Positions 32,489-41,782 of a stretch of 64,000 bases of DNA are shown here, one piece after another (position 1 is the first letter of the stretch; every line of letters begins with the position of its first letter). A program made the position numbers and the translations under genes. The notes beneath the pieces are model-generated. The model saw only the letters and a program-made list of their open reading frames with translations, had not been told where the DNA came from and made no database searches. Source of the DNA: Empedobacter stercoris. GTDB taxonomy: Bacteria > Bacteroidota > Bacteroidia > Flavobacteriales > Weeksellaceae. The stretch covers positions 558,001 to 622,000 of the forward strand of contig NZ_CP104209.1 in the NCBI RefSeq assembly GCF_025244765.1, given 5' to 3'.

Positions 32489-33538
32489 ATGATTGACGTT
32501 AAAAATGCTTACATCGCCTTTATCAGTTTACAAAAAGTAGGACATAAAGTTCGGGAAGAAGCAAATATTTTTGCTGATAAGACACTTGAGTATGACGAAT
32601 CTAAGGAAGAACAATTGGTTCCTTTCTTATTAAGTCCGTTCAAAAAAACACTCGAAATTAATCATTTTACTCATTATACAGAAAAATTAGAATTTAATGT
32701 TTTGTATAATCAATGCAAGCAAATGTTTGACGAAGAGACCGATTTTATAGATTTTTCGCAGGAAGTTTTAAGTCATTTATATGAAAAATCATTGCATCCA
32801 CAAATCAAGAGTGGAGAAGTTTTCATTACACTTTTCGAAAATATGATGTTTGATGGAATAGTATGTCGAGGAATTGGAATTTATAAGTTAGAAAACAAGA
32901 AAAAATTCTTACGTTTTGACGAATCAAAGGGATTAGATTATAATATATGGAAAGGTTATAAACTTGAAGGAATAGATAAAGCTTGTCTTATTCTTGATGC
33001 TTATCGTGACGAAGGATTTCGTGTATATTCTATTGATGATAAAAATGTAGAATCTGAATATTGGAAGAAAAATTTCTTAGAAATTGATTTAATAAAAGAC
33101 AATAATTACCATACAAAAAAATATATGGAGCTGATTACTGACTTTTCAAATGATTTCTTATTAGACAAAACCGATAAAAAACAGCAGGCAGAATTTATTT
33201 CAAACTCTATCAATGTATTGAATTCAAATGAAATTGTAACCAACGAAATTTTTGAAGATCAGGTGTTAAAACCATTTGAAATTATTGATGAATTTAAAGA
33301 ATACAAAAAAGATTACAGTGAAAATAATCGTGTAGAGTTTGTAGAATCCTTTGAAGTTTCTGTTCCTACTTTGATGAAAGAATCAAAGAAAATCAAAAGT
33401 GATATTAAATTAGATACAAAAATTAACATCAAATTAGATTTAACTAATCCAGATGCGGCGGAAGAATATTTGGAACGTGGATTTGATGAGGAAAAGAAAA
33501 TGTATTATTACAAAGTGTATTTTAATTCAGAACAATAA
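32489..33538 (+). CDS. Nucleoid-associated protein (NdpA/YejK family)
   Basis: 349 residues from ATG 32489 (MIDVKNAYIAFISLQKVG), supported by the promoter just upstream. It shows the NdpA pattern of a long soluble protein with acidic, mixed alpha-beta sequence (EEQLVPFLLSPFKKTLEINHF; GEVFITLFENMMFDG, typical of the family; IWKGYKLEGIDKACLIL). In E. coli the relative YejK is a nucleoid protein. Here it is monocistronic; the DNA-binding role is inferred from the family. Confidence 0.75.
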   Translation: MIDVKNAYIAFISLQKVGHKVREEANIFADKTLEYDESKEEQLVPFLLSPFKKTLEINHFTHYTEKLEFNVLYNQCKQMFDEETDFIDFSQEVLSHLYEKSLHPQIKSGEVFITLFENMMFDGIVCRGIGIYKLENKKKFLRFDESKGLDYNIWKGYKLEGIDKACLILDAYRDEGFRVYSIDDKNVESEYWKKNFLEIDLIKDNNYHTKKYMELITDFSNDFLLDKTDKKQQAEFISNSINVLNSNEIVTNEIFEDQVLKPFEIIDEFKEYKKDYSENNRVEFVESFEVSVPTLMKESKKIKSDIKLDTKINIKLDLTNPDAAEEYLERGFDEEKKMYYYKVYFNSEQ

Positions 33539-33559
33539 GATTAATTTAATATAATATAA

Positions 33560-33585
33560 ACACTGTCCAAAATTGTGGACAGTGT
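33560..33585. terminator. Hairpin after the nucleoid-associated protein gene
   Basis: ACACTGTCC/GGACAGTGT 9-bp stem with 8-nt loop. The T tract is poor (CAATATTTT), so termination is moderate. Confidence 0.5.
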
Positions 33586-33654
33586 CAATATTTTATAAAA
33601 AAAAGCGGTTTTGTAAGTTATTGTCAACTATTATGTATCTATTTGCACAAAATT

Positions 33655-34004
33655 TTAGATGGTATTTCTAAAAATTTTATCCAAAGATTTTCCCTTTGCT
33701 AATTCATCAATCACTTTATCCAAATATCTAATTTTTTTATATAGCGGATCTTCAATTTCTTCTACTCTGTATCCACAGATTAACCCTTAATTTTATCTAC
33801 ATTTGGATTTAATTTAGCTTCAGCAAAAAAAGTTTCAAAATCTATTTTTGATTCTATTTTTCGATCCAAATCATTTTTAGTGTAACCTGTTAACCAAAAA
33901 ATAACTTCTTCTAATTCTTGAATTGTTCTTCCTTTGGATTCTATTTTTTTGATATAATGCGGATATACACTCGCAAAAGACATTTTAAAGACCTTTGTAT
34001 TCAT
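33655..34004 (-). pseudogene. DUF2200 family protein, frameshifted
   Basis: The first 74 codons (from ATG 34004) give the standard DUF2200 opening KVFKMSFASVYPHYIKKIESKGRT and WLTGYTKNDLD...IDFETFFAEAKLNPN, then stop at 33780-33782. Reading on in another frame restores the family C-terminus [38 protein letters not shown], ending at 33655-33657. Adding one base in GGGTTAATC (about 33779-33787) rejoins the two parts to give a typical protein of about 116 residues. Function of DUF2200 is unknown. Confidence 0.8.
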
Positions 34005-34031
34005 TCGAAATAAATTATTGGATAAATAAAT

Positions 34032-34751
34032 TTACAAATAAATAGATTCTTCTAATATACCCGATTTTACTTCAATAGCCGATTGATTGGGTTTAAAAAT
34101 TCGAGCTGTTAAATCTCCTTTCAATTCGATTGTTCCGTTTTCTACTCTCAACCAACTTCCTTCTCTTAATCCGATTACAGTTTGTCTATTAAATTTATGA
34201 AATTCGTTGATTCGCGTTTCTCTTGTTTCACCTTTATGCGTAGAGTTTAGATCTGGATCCAAATAATGAGGATTAATATTAAATGGTAAAAACTGCAAGG
34301 CATCAAAACTTGGTGGATAAACAATAGGCATATCATTTGTCGTTCCAATTGTTAAACCTGTCAAATTACTTCCTGCGCTACTACCCATATATGGAACACC
34401 TTCAGAAATTGTATTTCGTATAGCTTCAATTAAACCTAATTCGTACAAAGTTTTAAGTAATAAAAACGTATTTCCTCCTCCAACAAAAATAGCTTTTGCA
34501 TTACAAATGGCTTCTTTCGGATTTTCATAAGTATGTAAACCTGTCACTTTTATACCAAAAGGTTGCAAAGCAGTAACCACATTGTTCGTGTATTCATCGT
34601 ACGAAATGCCAGAAGGTCGCGCAAATGGAACAAAAAGTAATTCATCTGTTTGTAAAAAATCTAAAATCTCTTCTCGAATATATTCTAAATATCCACTACC
34701 ATAAATTGTACTTGTGCTAATCACAAGCAATCGATAATTTGGATGTATCAT
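34032..34751 (-). CDS. pepE: Peptidase E (dipeptidase, alpha-aspartyl)
   Basis: 239 residues, family S51. The catalytic serine is in GSSAGSNLTG (about 124-133), preceded by AIFVGGGNTFLLL (about 89-101); the remaining triad residues lie in NPHYLD and EGSWLR regions. It cleaves Asp-X dipeptides in the cytoplasm. Start at ATG 34751 (MIHPNYRLLVIS). Single gene with a strong terminator on its 5' side belonging to the ABC operon downstream. Confidence 0.92.
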   Translation of the reverse strand: MIHPNYRLLVISTSTIYGSGYLEYIREEILDFLQTDELLFVPFARPSGISYDEYTNNVVTALQPFGIKVTGLHTYENPKEAICNAKAIFVGGGNTFLLLKTLYELGLIEAIRNTISEGVPYMGSSAGSNLTGLTIGTTNDMPIVYPPSFDALQFLPFNINPHYLDPDLNSTHKGETRETRINEFHKFNRQTVIGLREGSWLRVENGTIELKGDLTARIFKPNQSAIEVKSGILEESIYL

Positions 34752-34787
34752 AAAATCTAATTTTTATCAAAGTTAATTCTAAAAACA

Positions 34788-34817
34788 AAAAACCGAAGCA
34801 TTTTTACTTCGGTTTTT
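34788..34817. terminator. Terminator between pepE and the ABC exporter operon
   Basis: AAAAACCGAAG/CTTCGGTTTTT stem with CATTTTTA loop. It follows the ABC permease stop on the minus strand. Confidence 0.85.
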
Positions 34818-34825
34818 ATATCGTT

Positions 34826-36145
34826 TTAATTTTTATACGAGATCCATTTAATCATTTCTTTTACGGTTGGTTTTTTACCATAAATTAAAATTCCAATTCT
34901 GTAAATTTTTCCAGCTATATAAACCATAAAAATAGTGCTGATTAACAATAAAAATAAGGATAACGCTAGTTGCCAAATCGGAACATCGAATGGAATTCGA
35001 GTAATCATAGAAATTGGAGAAGTTAGCGGAATCATCGATAACCAAAAAGCGACAGGACCATCTGGATTTTCGAAAGTCGTCATGCTTCCATAAAGTCCAA
35101 TCATCATTGGTACTAAAGGAAAATATGTAAATTGTTGTGTATCTGTATCATTATCTACAGCCGAGCCAATTGCTGCAAAAACTGAACTGTAAAACAAATA
35201 ACCTAAAATAAAATAAGCAATAAATACAAAAATAATTAACGGATAATTAAATGTCAATAAAACTTCGCTAATCTCTGTTATTTTCTGCATCATATCTGGG
35301 TTCGACTCTGCTAATTGAGCTTGGTTCATCATTTGTTGCGACATATCCATTTTAGACGCTGCGATGGCTGGAAAAATCATCAACAAAGCCATAGTCATTC
35401 CAATCCAAATCGCAAATTGAGTAACGGCAACCATAGTCGTTCCCACAATTTTACCCATCATCAATTCGAAAGGTTTGACAGAAGATATAATGATTTCAAC
35501 CACACGGTTATTTTTTTCTTCCACAACAGAGCGCATTACTTTTACACCATATATCATCACAAACATAAAAATGATGTACGTTAAAAACATGGCTAAAGCA
35601 ATTTTCAACTCCATTCCTTTGTCTTCTTTTCCATCCGAAACATTGAAAACATTCAAGTTAACCCGAGCTTTAGAAGCTTCTAATGCAGTTTCGTTGATAC
35701 CAGACTTTGTTTGTTTCTCTTTCTCGATTTTATCACTAATTGTGCGTGATATTTTTTCACGATCTGTGATTCCCAAATTACCATTGGTAATTAACTCGGT
35801 ATTTTTTTCAATATTCTCATAGTTACCATCTGTATTTTTTGGAATGTGAAGAATGGCATTCAAATATTCACTTCCTTTCAGTGTATCTTTTATTGATTTC
35901 AATTCTTGAGGCGTATAAATACTAAACATCATTTGTTTAGAAGATTTAAACGATGTAATAAACTCAGAACTTTCATCCACAATTGCGATATTTTTGACTT
36001 CTGAATTATTGGCAGAACTTAAAAAGAAAATTACCGCCCCTGCTCCAACAATTAATAAAGGAGAAAGAAAAGTCATAATAACAAACGCTTTATTTTTTAC
36101 CTGTGAAAAAAATTCGCGTTGCGCAACCAAAAATATATTTTTCAT
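34826..36145 (-). CDS. ABC transporter permease (NatB-like)
   Basis: 439 residues. An N-terminal helix (about 18-40) is followed by a long extracytoplasmic region and then five or six C-terminal helices, the layout of NatB/ABC-2 type permeases (KNAFVIMTFLSPLLIVGAG; MRSVVEEKNNRVVEIIISSVKPFELMMGKIVGTT is the conserved amphipathic stretch). A Met-rich segment (KMDMSQQMMNQAQ) sits in a loop. It pairs with the ATPase gene 12 nt away. Sodium or drug export is the usual role of this class. Confidence 0.9.
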   Translation of the reverse strand: MKNIFLVAQREFFSQVKNKAFVIMTFLSPLLIVGAGAVIFFLSSANNSEVKNIAIVDESSEFITSFKSSKQMMFSIYTPQELKSIKDTLKGSEYLNAILHIPKNTDGNYENIEKNTELITNGNLGITDREKISRTISDKIEKEKQTKSGINETALEASKARVNLNVFNVSDGKEDKGMELKIALAMFLTYIIFMFVMIYGVKVMRSVVEEKNNRVVEIIISSVKPFELMMGKIVGTTMVAVTQFAIWIGMTMALLMIFPAIAASKMDMSQQMMNQAQLAESNPDMMQKITEISEVLLTFNYPLIIFVFIAYFILGYLFYSSVFAAIGSAVDNDTDTQQFTYFPLVPMMIGLYGSMTTFENPDGPVAFWLSMIPLTSPISMITRIPFDVPIWQLALSLFLLLISTIFMVYIAGKIYRIGILIYGKKPTVKEMIKWISYKN

Positions 36146-36157
36146 TTATAATTAAGC

Positions 36158-37090
36158 TTAAAGATTAGAAATAGAACTTTGTTTAACAGCTTCTAAAAAT
36201 ACGTCATTCATCGAAGGAATAATTTCTTTGAATTGATGAACTTGACCAATTTGCATTAACTTTTGTAAAATTTCGTTTGTTGGTGTTTCTTTATTGTATA
36301 AAAGATTAAACTCTGTTCGTTGATTAAAATTTCTCATGTCAGAAATTTCAAATTCATTTGCTAAATTTTGTAGAGCATCCGATGCTACTTCATCCAATTG
36401 AATAGAAAATTTACCAGTTTTGAATTGATTTCTCACTTCTTCTATTGTTCCGTCTAACACTTTATTAGATTGATTGATTAATGCAACATGATCACACATT
36501 TCTTCAACAGATTCCATTCTATGGGTCGAAAAAATAATTGTCGTCCCTTTATCTCTTAATTCCAAAATTTCATTTGCAATGATTTGCGCATTTACAGGAT
36601 CAAAACCACTAAAAGGTTCATCAAAAATTAACAACGAAGGATTATGAATAACCGTAATAACAAACTGAACTTTTTGTCCCATTCCTTTCGAAAGTTCACT
36701 CAATTTTTTATTCCACCAAGACATCATATCAAGTTTTTCGAACCAATATTCGGTACGTTTTCTTGCTTCAGCAGAAGAAAGACCTTTTAATTTCGCAAAA
36801 TAAAGGGCTTGTTCTCCTACTTTCATATTCTTGTATAACCCACGTTCCTCTGGCATATAACCAACTTGACCAATTGATTTTTTTGTCAAAGGCTCTCCGT
36901 TTAGTAAAATTGTTCCGCTATCAGGAGCTGTAATTTGGTTGACAATACGAATAAACGTTGTTTTTCCAGCACCATTTGGTCCCAATAGTCCATAAATAGA
37001 CCCCTGTGGAATGTTGATACTAAAATTGTTGAGTGCAACTTTATTTTTATATTTCCTTGTTAAGCCTTCGGCTTGCAATAAAAAATCCAT
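36158..37090 (-). CDS. ABC transporter ATP-binding protein (NatA-like)
   Basis: 310 residues. Walker A GPNGAGKTTF (about 36-45), Q-loop, signature SKGMGQKVQF, Walker B LLIFDEPFSG and switch H in STHRMESVE are all intact. A C-terminal domain of about 80 residues (residues 230-310) is typical of ABC-2/NatA ATPases. It energises the NatB-like permease downstream. Together they form one two-gene operon. Confidence 0.93.
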   Translation of the reverse strand: MDFLLQAEGLTRKYKNKVALNNFSINIPQGSIYGLLGPNGAGKTTFIRIVNQITAPDSGTILLNGEPLTKKSIGQVGYMPEERGLYKNMKVGEQALYFAKLKGLSSAEARKRTEYWFEKLDMMSWWNKKLSELSKGMGQKVQFVITVIHNPSLLIFDEPFSGFDPVNAQIIANEILELRDKGTTIIFSTHRMESVEEMCDHVALINQSNKVLDGTIEEVRNQFKTGKFSIQLDEVASDALQNLANEFEISDMRNFNQRTEFNLLYNKETPTNEILQKLMQIGQVHQFKEIIPSMNDVFLEAVKQSSISNL

Positions 37091-37148
37091 TATCTATATC
37101 ATTTGATTTGTAAAATTAGTAAGAAGAAAGTAGATTTCGTTACAGATT

Positions 37149-37481
37149 TTAATGAGATTCGTTCGGATCCCATACAATTTCTTTAAAATTGACCACTTTA
37201 TCATTTACTATCTCTATACCTTCATTTTCCAACAATTGTTGCATTAAACTCGAAGGATTAAAATGATGCTTTCCTGTTAATTGACCATTTCTATTAACCA
37301 CTCGATGAGCTGGAACATCATCTCGATGGTGTGAATGATTCATTGCATAACCAACAACACGTGCTGAAAATTTTTCACCTATACTTTTCGCTATCAATCC
37401 ATAAGTAGAAACTCGTCCTTCTGGGATTTGGCAAACGATTTGGTAAATTTTCTCATAAGTATCAGAAATGATTTTTGTCAC
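37149..37481 (-). CDS. Alkyltransferase-like protein (MGMT family, no active cysteine)
   Basis: 110 residues matching the DNA-binding C-domain of O6-alkylguanine-DNA alkyltransferase: ICQIPEGRVSTYGLIAKSIG, VGYAMN and HHFNPSSLMQQLLENEGI. The active-site PCHRV reads PAHRV (about residues 60-64), so the alkyl-accepting cysteine is replaced by Ala, as in the ATL group, whose members recognise alkylated bases and recruit nucleotide excision repair. The repair-signalling role is inferred from the family. Confidence 0.9.
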   Translation of the reverse strand: MTKIISDTYEKIYQIVCQIPEGRVSTYGLIAKSIGEKFSARVVGYAMNHSHHRDDVPAHRVVNRNGQLTGKHHFNPSSLMQQLLENEGIEIVNDKVVNFKEIVWDPNESH

Positions 37482-37522
37482 AATCTAAACATTTATTGTA
37501 AATTTAAAGAAACTAATAGAAT

Positions 37523-38065
37523 ATGAGCCAAAAAGTTCCAATTAAATCTCTTTTAAGCCGTCCACGTTTTAAGGTGTATACCCATTTATCAAAACAAGAA
37601 TTTATCGAATTAATTAAAAAACATTTGCAACAAAACACTTCAGAGTTTGGTGGTTATGCGAATGAGGAAGTAACAATGGTTCGTGTTAGAAAAGATAAAG
37701 ATAAATATTGGCATCCCCAATTACAAATTCGAATTGAAGAAGATGATGATCATCCAAATTATTTGGTTGTAAGAGGAATTATTGGTCCTAAACCCAGCAT
37801 TTGGACATTTTTTGCTTTCCTTTATGGATTAAGTGGTGCTGTTTTTATAACATTAGGCTCGTATGCAATTTCAGAATACATAGTAAAAGGTGAAAGTATA
37901 TGGATTTGGTCTGTTCCGTTTTCTGTTATATTGGCTTTAGGAACTTATTTAGCAAGTTTATATGGACATCAATTGGCTAAATTTCAATTAGGAAGATTGT
38001 ATCATTTTGTAAATACGTTATTAAATGATGCAGAATTTTATGAAAACAATGAAAATATAAAATAA
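37523..38065 (+). CDS. Conserved membrane protein of unknown function
   Basis: 180 residues. A soluble N-terminal half of about 95 residues (FKVYTHLSKQEFIELIKKHLQQ; HPQLQIRIEEDDDHPNYLVVRGIIGPKPSIW) is followed by two membrane helices (about 95-115 and 125-145) and a polar tail. No family recognised. It is divergent from the alkyltransferase-like gene, 41 nt apart, and has its own terminator. Confidence 0.7.
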   Translation: MSQKVPIKSLLSRPRFKVYTHLSKQEFIELIKKHLQQNTSEFGGYANEEVTMVRVRKDKDKYWHPQLQIRIEEDDDHPNYLVVRGIIGPKPSIWTFFAFLYGLSGAVFITLGSYAISEYIVKGESIWIWSVPFSVILALGTYLASLYGHQLAKFQLGRLYHFVNTLLNDAEFYENNENIK

Positions 38066-38068
38066 AAA

Positions 38069-38091
38069 AAAGCGACCAATCCGGTCGCTTT
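38069..38091. terminator. Bidirectional terminator between convergent genes
   Basis: AAAGCGACC/GGTCGCTTT perfect stem with AATCC loop; A run to the left gives a T tract for the minus strand. Used by the membrane protein (+) and possibly the cold-shock gene (-). Confidence 0.75.
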
Positions 38092-38120
38092 ACAAGAAAT
38101 ATGTTGAGATAATATATTAA

Positions 38121-38312
38121 TTAGATTACTTTCACATTAACGGCGTTGATACCTTTTTTTCCTTGTTCTAAGTCAAATGATACTTTATCATTTTGAGCTA
38201 CTTTGTCTGCCAAACCAGAAACGTGTACGAAGTACTCTTTTCCTGATTCATCATCTTTAATAAATCCGTATCCTTTTTCTTCATTAAAGAATTTTACAGT
38301 TCCTTTATTCAT
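38121..38312 (-). CDS. cspA: Cold shock protein
   Basis: 63 residues, a full CSD. The RNP-like motif KGYGFIKDD (about 13-21) and VHVSGLADK are present; the family usually carries K-G-F/Y-G-F-I. It binds single-stranded nucleic acid and aids RNA folding in the cold. The long AT-rich region upstream (38313-38447) probably contains a structured leader, but no specific element is provable by eye. Confidence 0.93.
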   Translation of the reverse strand: MNKGTVKFFNEEKGYGFIKDDESGKEYFVHVSGLADKVAQNDKVSFDLEQGKKGINAVNVKVI

Positions 38313-38447
38313 AGTATTTTATTTACGCCGATAAAGATATAAGAATTATTTTCAAAACCAATACTATATTCATTTTTTTTTAGTTTTTTTTAGTTCCATT
38401 TTTTTAGACTACCAATTCAACCTAATTTTGCCTAATATTTAATTATT

Positions 38448-39575
38448 TTGGCAGGAATCTATATTCATATCCCCTTTTGTAAACAGAAATGTAGTTATTG
38501 TGACTTTCATTTTTCTACAAATCTTCACAACAAATCTAATCTGGTAAAAGCGATTAACAAAGAGCTTTTACTTAGAAAAAATGAAATATCACAACCACTT
38601 GAAACTATTTATTTTGGTGGAGGAACTCCTTCTATCCTTTCTGAAATAGAATTAGAAAGCATTTTCGAAACGATTTTTAAAAATTATTCAACCCAAAATT
38701 TAAAAGAAGTTACACTCGAAGCAAATCCAGATGATTTGAACCAAGAAAAACTTAAATTCTTAAAATCAACTCCTATCAATCGTCTTTCGATTGGTGTACA
38801 ATCGTTTTTTGAAGAAGATCTACAATTAATGAACCGTGCACACAATGCACAAGAGGCAGAACGATCGATAAAACTTGTTCAGGATTTTGGTTTTGATAAC
38901 ATCACAATTGATTTGATATATGGTTCTTCGACAACTACTAATGATATGTGGATGAAGAATCTTCAGAAAGCAATAAATTTAAATGTTCCGCATATTTCTT
39001 CTTATGCTTTAACTGTTGAAGAGAAAACAATTTTGGATCATCAAATCAAAAAAGGAATCACAAAACCTGTTGATGAAGATCGTCAAAATGAACAATTTCA
39101 GCTCTTAGTTGATACCTTAACATCGAATAATTTTATACAATACGAGATTTCTAATTTTGGAAAAGAAAATTATTTTTCTTTGCATAATTCCAATTACTGG
39201 AAAGGAATTCATTACATGGGAATTGGTCCATCTGCTCATTCTTACAATGGAAAATCACGTGCTTGGAATATAGCCAACAATACAAAATATATACAAGCAA
39301 TTAATCAAAATAATTTACCTCAAGAAATTGAAGTGTTAAATGAAGCTGAACGATTTAATGAAATGATAATGATCGGATTAAGAACTATATACGGAATAGA
39401 TGTTGATCGAATAAATTCTGAATTTTCTCAACCTATACTTGACTTATTTTATCAAGAAATCAATCAGTTAATTAAAGAAAATCTTATCATCAAACAAGAA
39501 AATAAAATCATTTTGAAACCTGAATCAAAATTTTTTGCTGATGGAATTGCATCAAGATTATTTTACATCGATTAA
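38448..39575 (+). CDS. hemW: Heme chaperone HemW / oxygen-independent coproporphyrinogen oxidase-like
   Basis: 375 residues. The radical-SAM cluster motif CxxxCxxC is in PFCKQKCSYCDFHF (residues 10-17). The following IYFGGGTPS, the LEANPDDL and the NRLSIGVQSF segments are typical of HemW. It binds heme and delivers it to enzymes. The start is the TTG at 38448, giving the standard opening (M)AGIYIHIPFC; no ATG lies in frame upstream, while a TAATTTTG -7 element sits at 38423-38430. Confidence 0.93.
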   Translation: MAGIYIHIPFCKQKCSYCDFHFSTNLHNKSNLVKAINKELLLRKNEISQPLETIYFGGGTPSILSEIELESIFETIFKNYSTQNLKEVTLEANPDDLNQEKLKFLKSTPINRLSIGVQSFFEEDLQLMNRAHNAQEAERSIKLVQDFGFDNITIDLIYGSSTTTNDMWMKNLQKAINLNVPHISSYALTVEEKTILDHQIKKGITKPVDEDRQNEQFQLLVDTLTSNNFIQYEISNFGKENYFSLHNSNYWKGIHYMGIGPSAHSYNGKSRAWNIANNTKYIQAINQNNLPQEIEVLNEAERFNEMIMIGLRTIYGIDVDRINSEFSQPILDLFYQEINQLIKENLIIKQENKIILKPESKFFADGIASRLFYID

Positions 39576-39592
39576 ATTGTTAAATTTGCGTT

Positions 39593-40399
39593 ATGAATGA
39601 TAACAGACCAATAGGTGTTTTCGACTCTGGTGTTGGTGGTTTGATGTTTGCAAAAGAAATAAAACGTTTGCTACCAAACGAAAGTTTAATTTATTTTGGT
39701 GATACTCAAAATTTACCTTACGGAGAAAAATCTAAAGAAGCGATTACACAATTTTCGGTAGACATTACTAATTTTTTAAAGGACAATGATTGTAAAGCAA
39801 TTTTAGTTGCATGTAATTCTGCAACTGCGAATGCTTTGAAAGAGATTAGAAATGCTGCAGGAAAAGATATTCCTGTTATTGATGTTATTTCTCCCGTTGC
39901 TGAAAAAGTATCGTTCGAACTAAGAGAAAAAATTGGCGTTATTGCAACAAAAACAACAGTTAATTCAGGTGCATACAAAAAAGCAATTCGGCGTCGCAAT
40001 AAACACATCAACGTAGTTGAAATGGCAACTCCACTCTTGGTACCTGTTATCGAAGAAGGTTTCGCAAATTCTATTATTTCTAAAGCTGTTTTAGAAACTT
40101 ATTTGTTAAACAAAAAATTAGAAGGAATTGATTCCATTATTTTAGGGTGTACTCATTATACTCATCTTGAAAAAGAAATCAATCAAGTATTCGAAGGGAA
40201 AGTTGATATTGTAAATTCGCCTTTAATAGTAATTAATCAAGTCATTTATCAATTAGCGAAAGAAGGAAAATTAGCAGAAAAAAATGCTGCTGCAACCTAT
40301 ACTTTTTATATTTCTGTAAACACAGATAACATTATAAAAGTTGCTAAAAAATTCTTTGGAAAAGATATTCAATTAATTGAAAAAAAATTAATGAACTAA
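39593..40399 (+). CDS. murI: Glutamate racemase
   Basis: 268 residues. The two catalytic cysteines are in VACNSATANA (about 73) and LGCTHYTHL (about 182); GVFDSGVGGLMFAKEI at the start binds substrate. It makes D-glutamate for peptidoglycan. It lies 17 nt after hemW on the same strand, so the two may be co-transcribed. Confidence 0.95.
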   Translation: MNDNRPIGVFDSGVGGLMFAKEIKRLLPNESLIYFGDTQNLPYGEKSKEAITQFSVDITNFLKDNDCKAILVACNSATANALKEIRNAAGKDIPVIDVISPVAEKVSFELREKIGVIATKTTVNSGAYKKAIRRRNKHINVVEMATPLLVPVIEEGFANSIISKAVLETYLLNKKLEGIDSIILGCTHYTHLEKEINQVFEGKVDIVNSPLIVINQVIYQLAKEGKLAEKNAAATYTFYISVNTDNIIKVAKKFFGKDIQLIEKKLMN

Positions 40400-40403
40400 A
40401 TAG

Positions 40404-40430
40404 AACCGACTATTATTTGTCGGTTTTTTT
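40404..40430 (+). terminator. Terminator after murI
   Basis: AACCGAC/GTCGGTT stem, 8-nt loop, seven T. Ends the hemW-murI unit before rocD. Confidence 0.8.
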
Positions 40431-40467
40431 ATAGATAATAACATACAAACAAAAAACAAATTATTAC

Positions 40468-41700
40468 ATGAAAAGAACATCAGAATTAATTGCATTAGAA
40501 GAAAAATACGGAGCTCATAACTATCATCCGCTTCCAGTAGTTTTGGAAAAAGGAGAAGGAGTTTACGTTTGGGACGTAGATGGAAAAAAATATTTCGATT
40601 TCCTATCTGCTTATTCAGCTGTCAATCAAGGACATTGTCATCCTCGAATTATTAATAGATTAAAAGAACAAGCAGAAAAATTAACGTTAACTTCTCGTGC
40701 TTTTTACAATGCTGAACTTGGAAAATATGAAAAATTTCTAACAGAATTGTTCGGTTTCGAGAAAGTACTTCCTATGAACACGGGAGCTGAAGCTGTTGAA
40801 ACTGCTCTAAAAATTGCTCGTAAATGGGGGTACGAGAAGAAAGGAATTGCAGCTGGTGAAGCAATTATTGTTGTATGTAAAGACAATTTCCATGGACGTA
40901 CAACAACTATTATTTCTTTTTCGAATGATGAAGATGCGCGTAAAAACTTCAATCCTTATACAAGTGGTTTTGATGCCGTTGAATACAATGATGTAAATGC
41001 TTTGAAACAATTATTTAAAGAAAAAGCTGACAAAATTTGTGGGTTCTTAGTAGAGCCTATTCAAGGTGAAGCTGGTGTTAATGTTCCTTCTGAAGGATAT
41101 TTAAAAGCTTGCGAAGAATTATGTAAACAACATAATGTTTTATTTATTGCAGATGAAATCCAAACAGGAATTGCTCGTACAGGAAAAATGTTAGCGATTG
41201 ATCATGAAAATATTAATGCTGATGTCTTAATTTTAGGTAAAGCTGTATCGGGTGGAGTTTATCCTGTTTCTGCTGTTTTAGCAAATGATGAAGTGATGAA
41301 TGTGATTAAACCAGGACAACATGGTTCTACTTACGGTGGAAATCCTTTGGCTGCAGCGGTTGCAATGGAAGCTTTACAAGTTGTTTTAGACGAAAAATTA
41401 GCTGATAACGCAGAGAAATTAGGTCAAATTTTTAGAACAGAAATCACTAAAATGGCTGAAGAATTTCCTTTATTCAAATCGGTTCGTGGTAAAGGTTTAT
41501 TAAATGCTATTTTAATCAATGATACGCCAGAATCTGAAACAGCATGGAATTTCTGTGTTGCAATGAAAGACAACGGTTTATTGGCTAAACCTACACACGG
41601 AAACATCATTCGTTTCGCTCCTCCTCTTGTGATGAACGAAGAACAATTGCACGAATGTTTAGCGATTATTCGTAAAACCGCAGAAGAGTTTAACAAATAA
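40468..41700 (+). CDS. rocD: Ornithine--oxo-acid aminotransferase
   Basis: 410 residues, a class III aminotransferase. Visible landmarks: VWDVDGKKYFDFLSAYSAVNQGHCHP, TGAEAVETALKIARKWG, LIADEIQTGIARTG-type segment (FIADEIQTGIARTGKML) and the PLP lysine in LILGKAVSGGVYPVSAV (about 254). It converts ornithine and 2-oxoglutarate to glutamate semialdehyde and glutamate, linking arginine and proline catabolism. Monocistronic with a complex terminator. Confidence 0.94.
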   Translation: MKRTSELIALEEKYGAHNYHPLPVVLEKGEGVYVWDVDGKKYFDFLSAYSAVNQGHCHPRIINRLKEQAEKLTLTSRAFYNAELGKYEKFLTELFGFEKVLPMNTGAEAVETALKIARKWGYEKKGIAAGEAIIVVCKDNFHGRTTTIISFSNDEDARKNFNPYTSGFDAVEYNDVNALKQLFKEKADKICGFLVEPIQGEAGVNVPSEGYLKACEELCKQHNVLFIADEIQTGIARTGKMLAIDHENINADVLILGKAVSGGVYPVSAVLANDEVMNVIKPGQHGSTYGGNPLAAAVAMEALQVVLDEKLADNAEKLGQIFRTEITKMAEEFPLFKSVRGKGLLNAILINDTPESETAWNFCVAMKDNGLLAKPTHGNIIRFAPPLVMNEEQLHECLAIIRKTAEEFNK

Positions 41701-41705
41701 TATAG

Positions 41706-41779
41706 CATAAAAAGACTCCTTCTTTTACATTACTAAAAAAGTTAGACACTTTTGAGTCTTTTAATAGAAGGAGTTTTTA
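41706..41779. terminator. Large bidirectional terminator after rocD
   Basis: Outer arms ACTCCTTCT (41715-41723 region) and AGAAGGAGTTTTT (41767-41779) form a 9-bp GC-containing stem, with smaller A/T pairings inside. Used by rocD (+) and the OsmC gene (-). Confidence 0.65.
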
Positions 41780-41782
41780 TTT

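Noticed and set aside
33562-33778. Small gene between the nucleoid protein and the DUF2200 start
   Set aside because: The only coding signal there is the displaced C-terminus of the DUF2200 gene.
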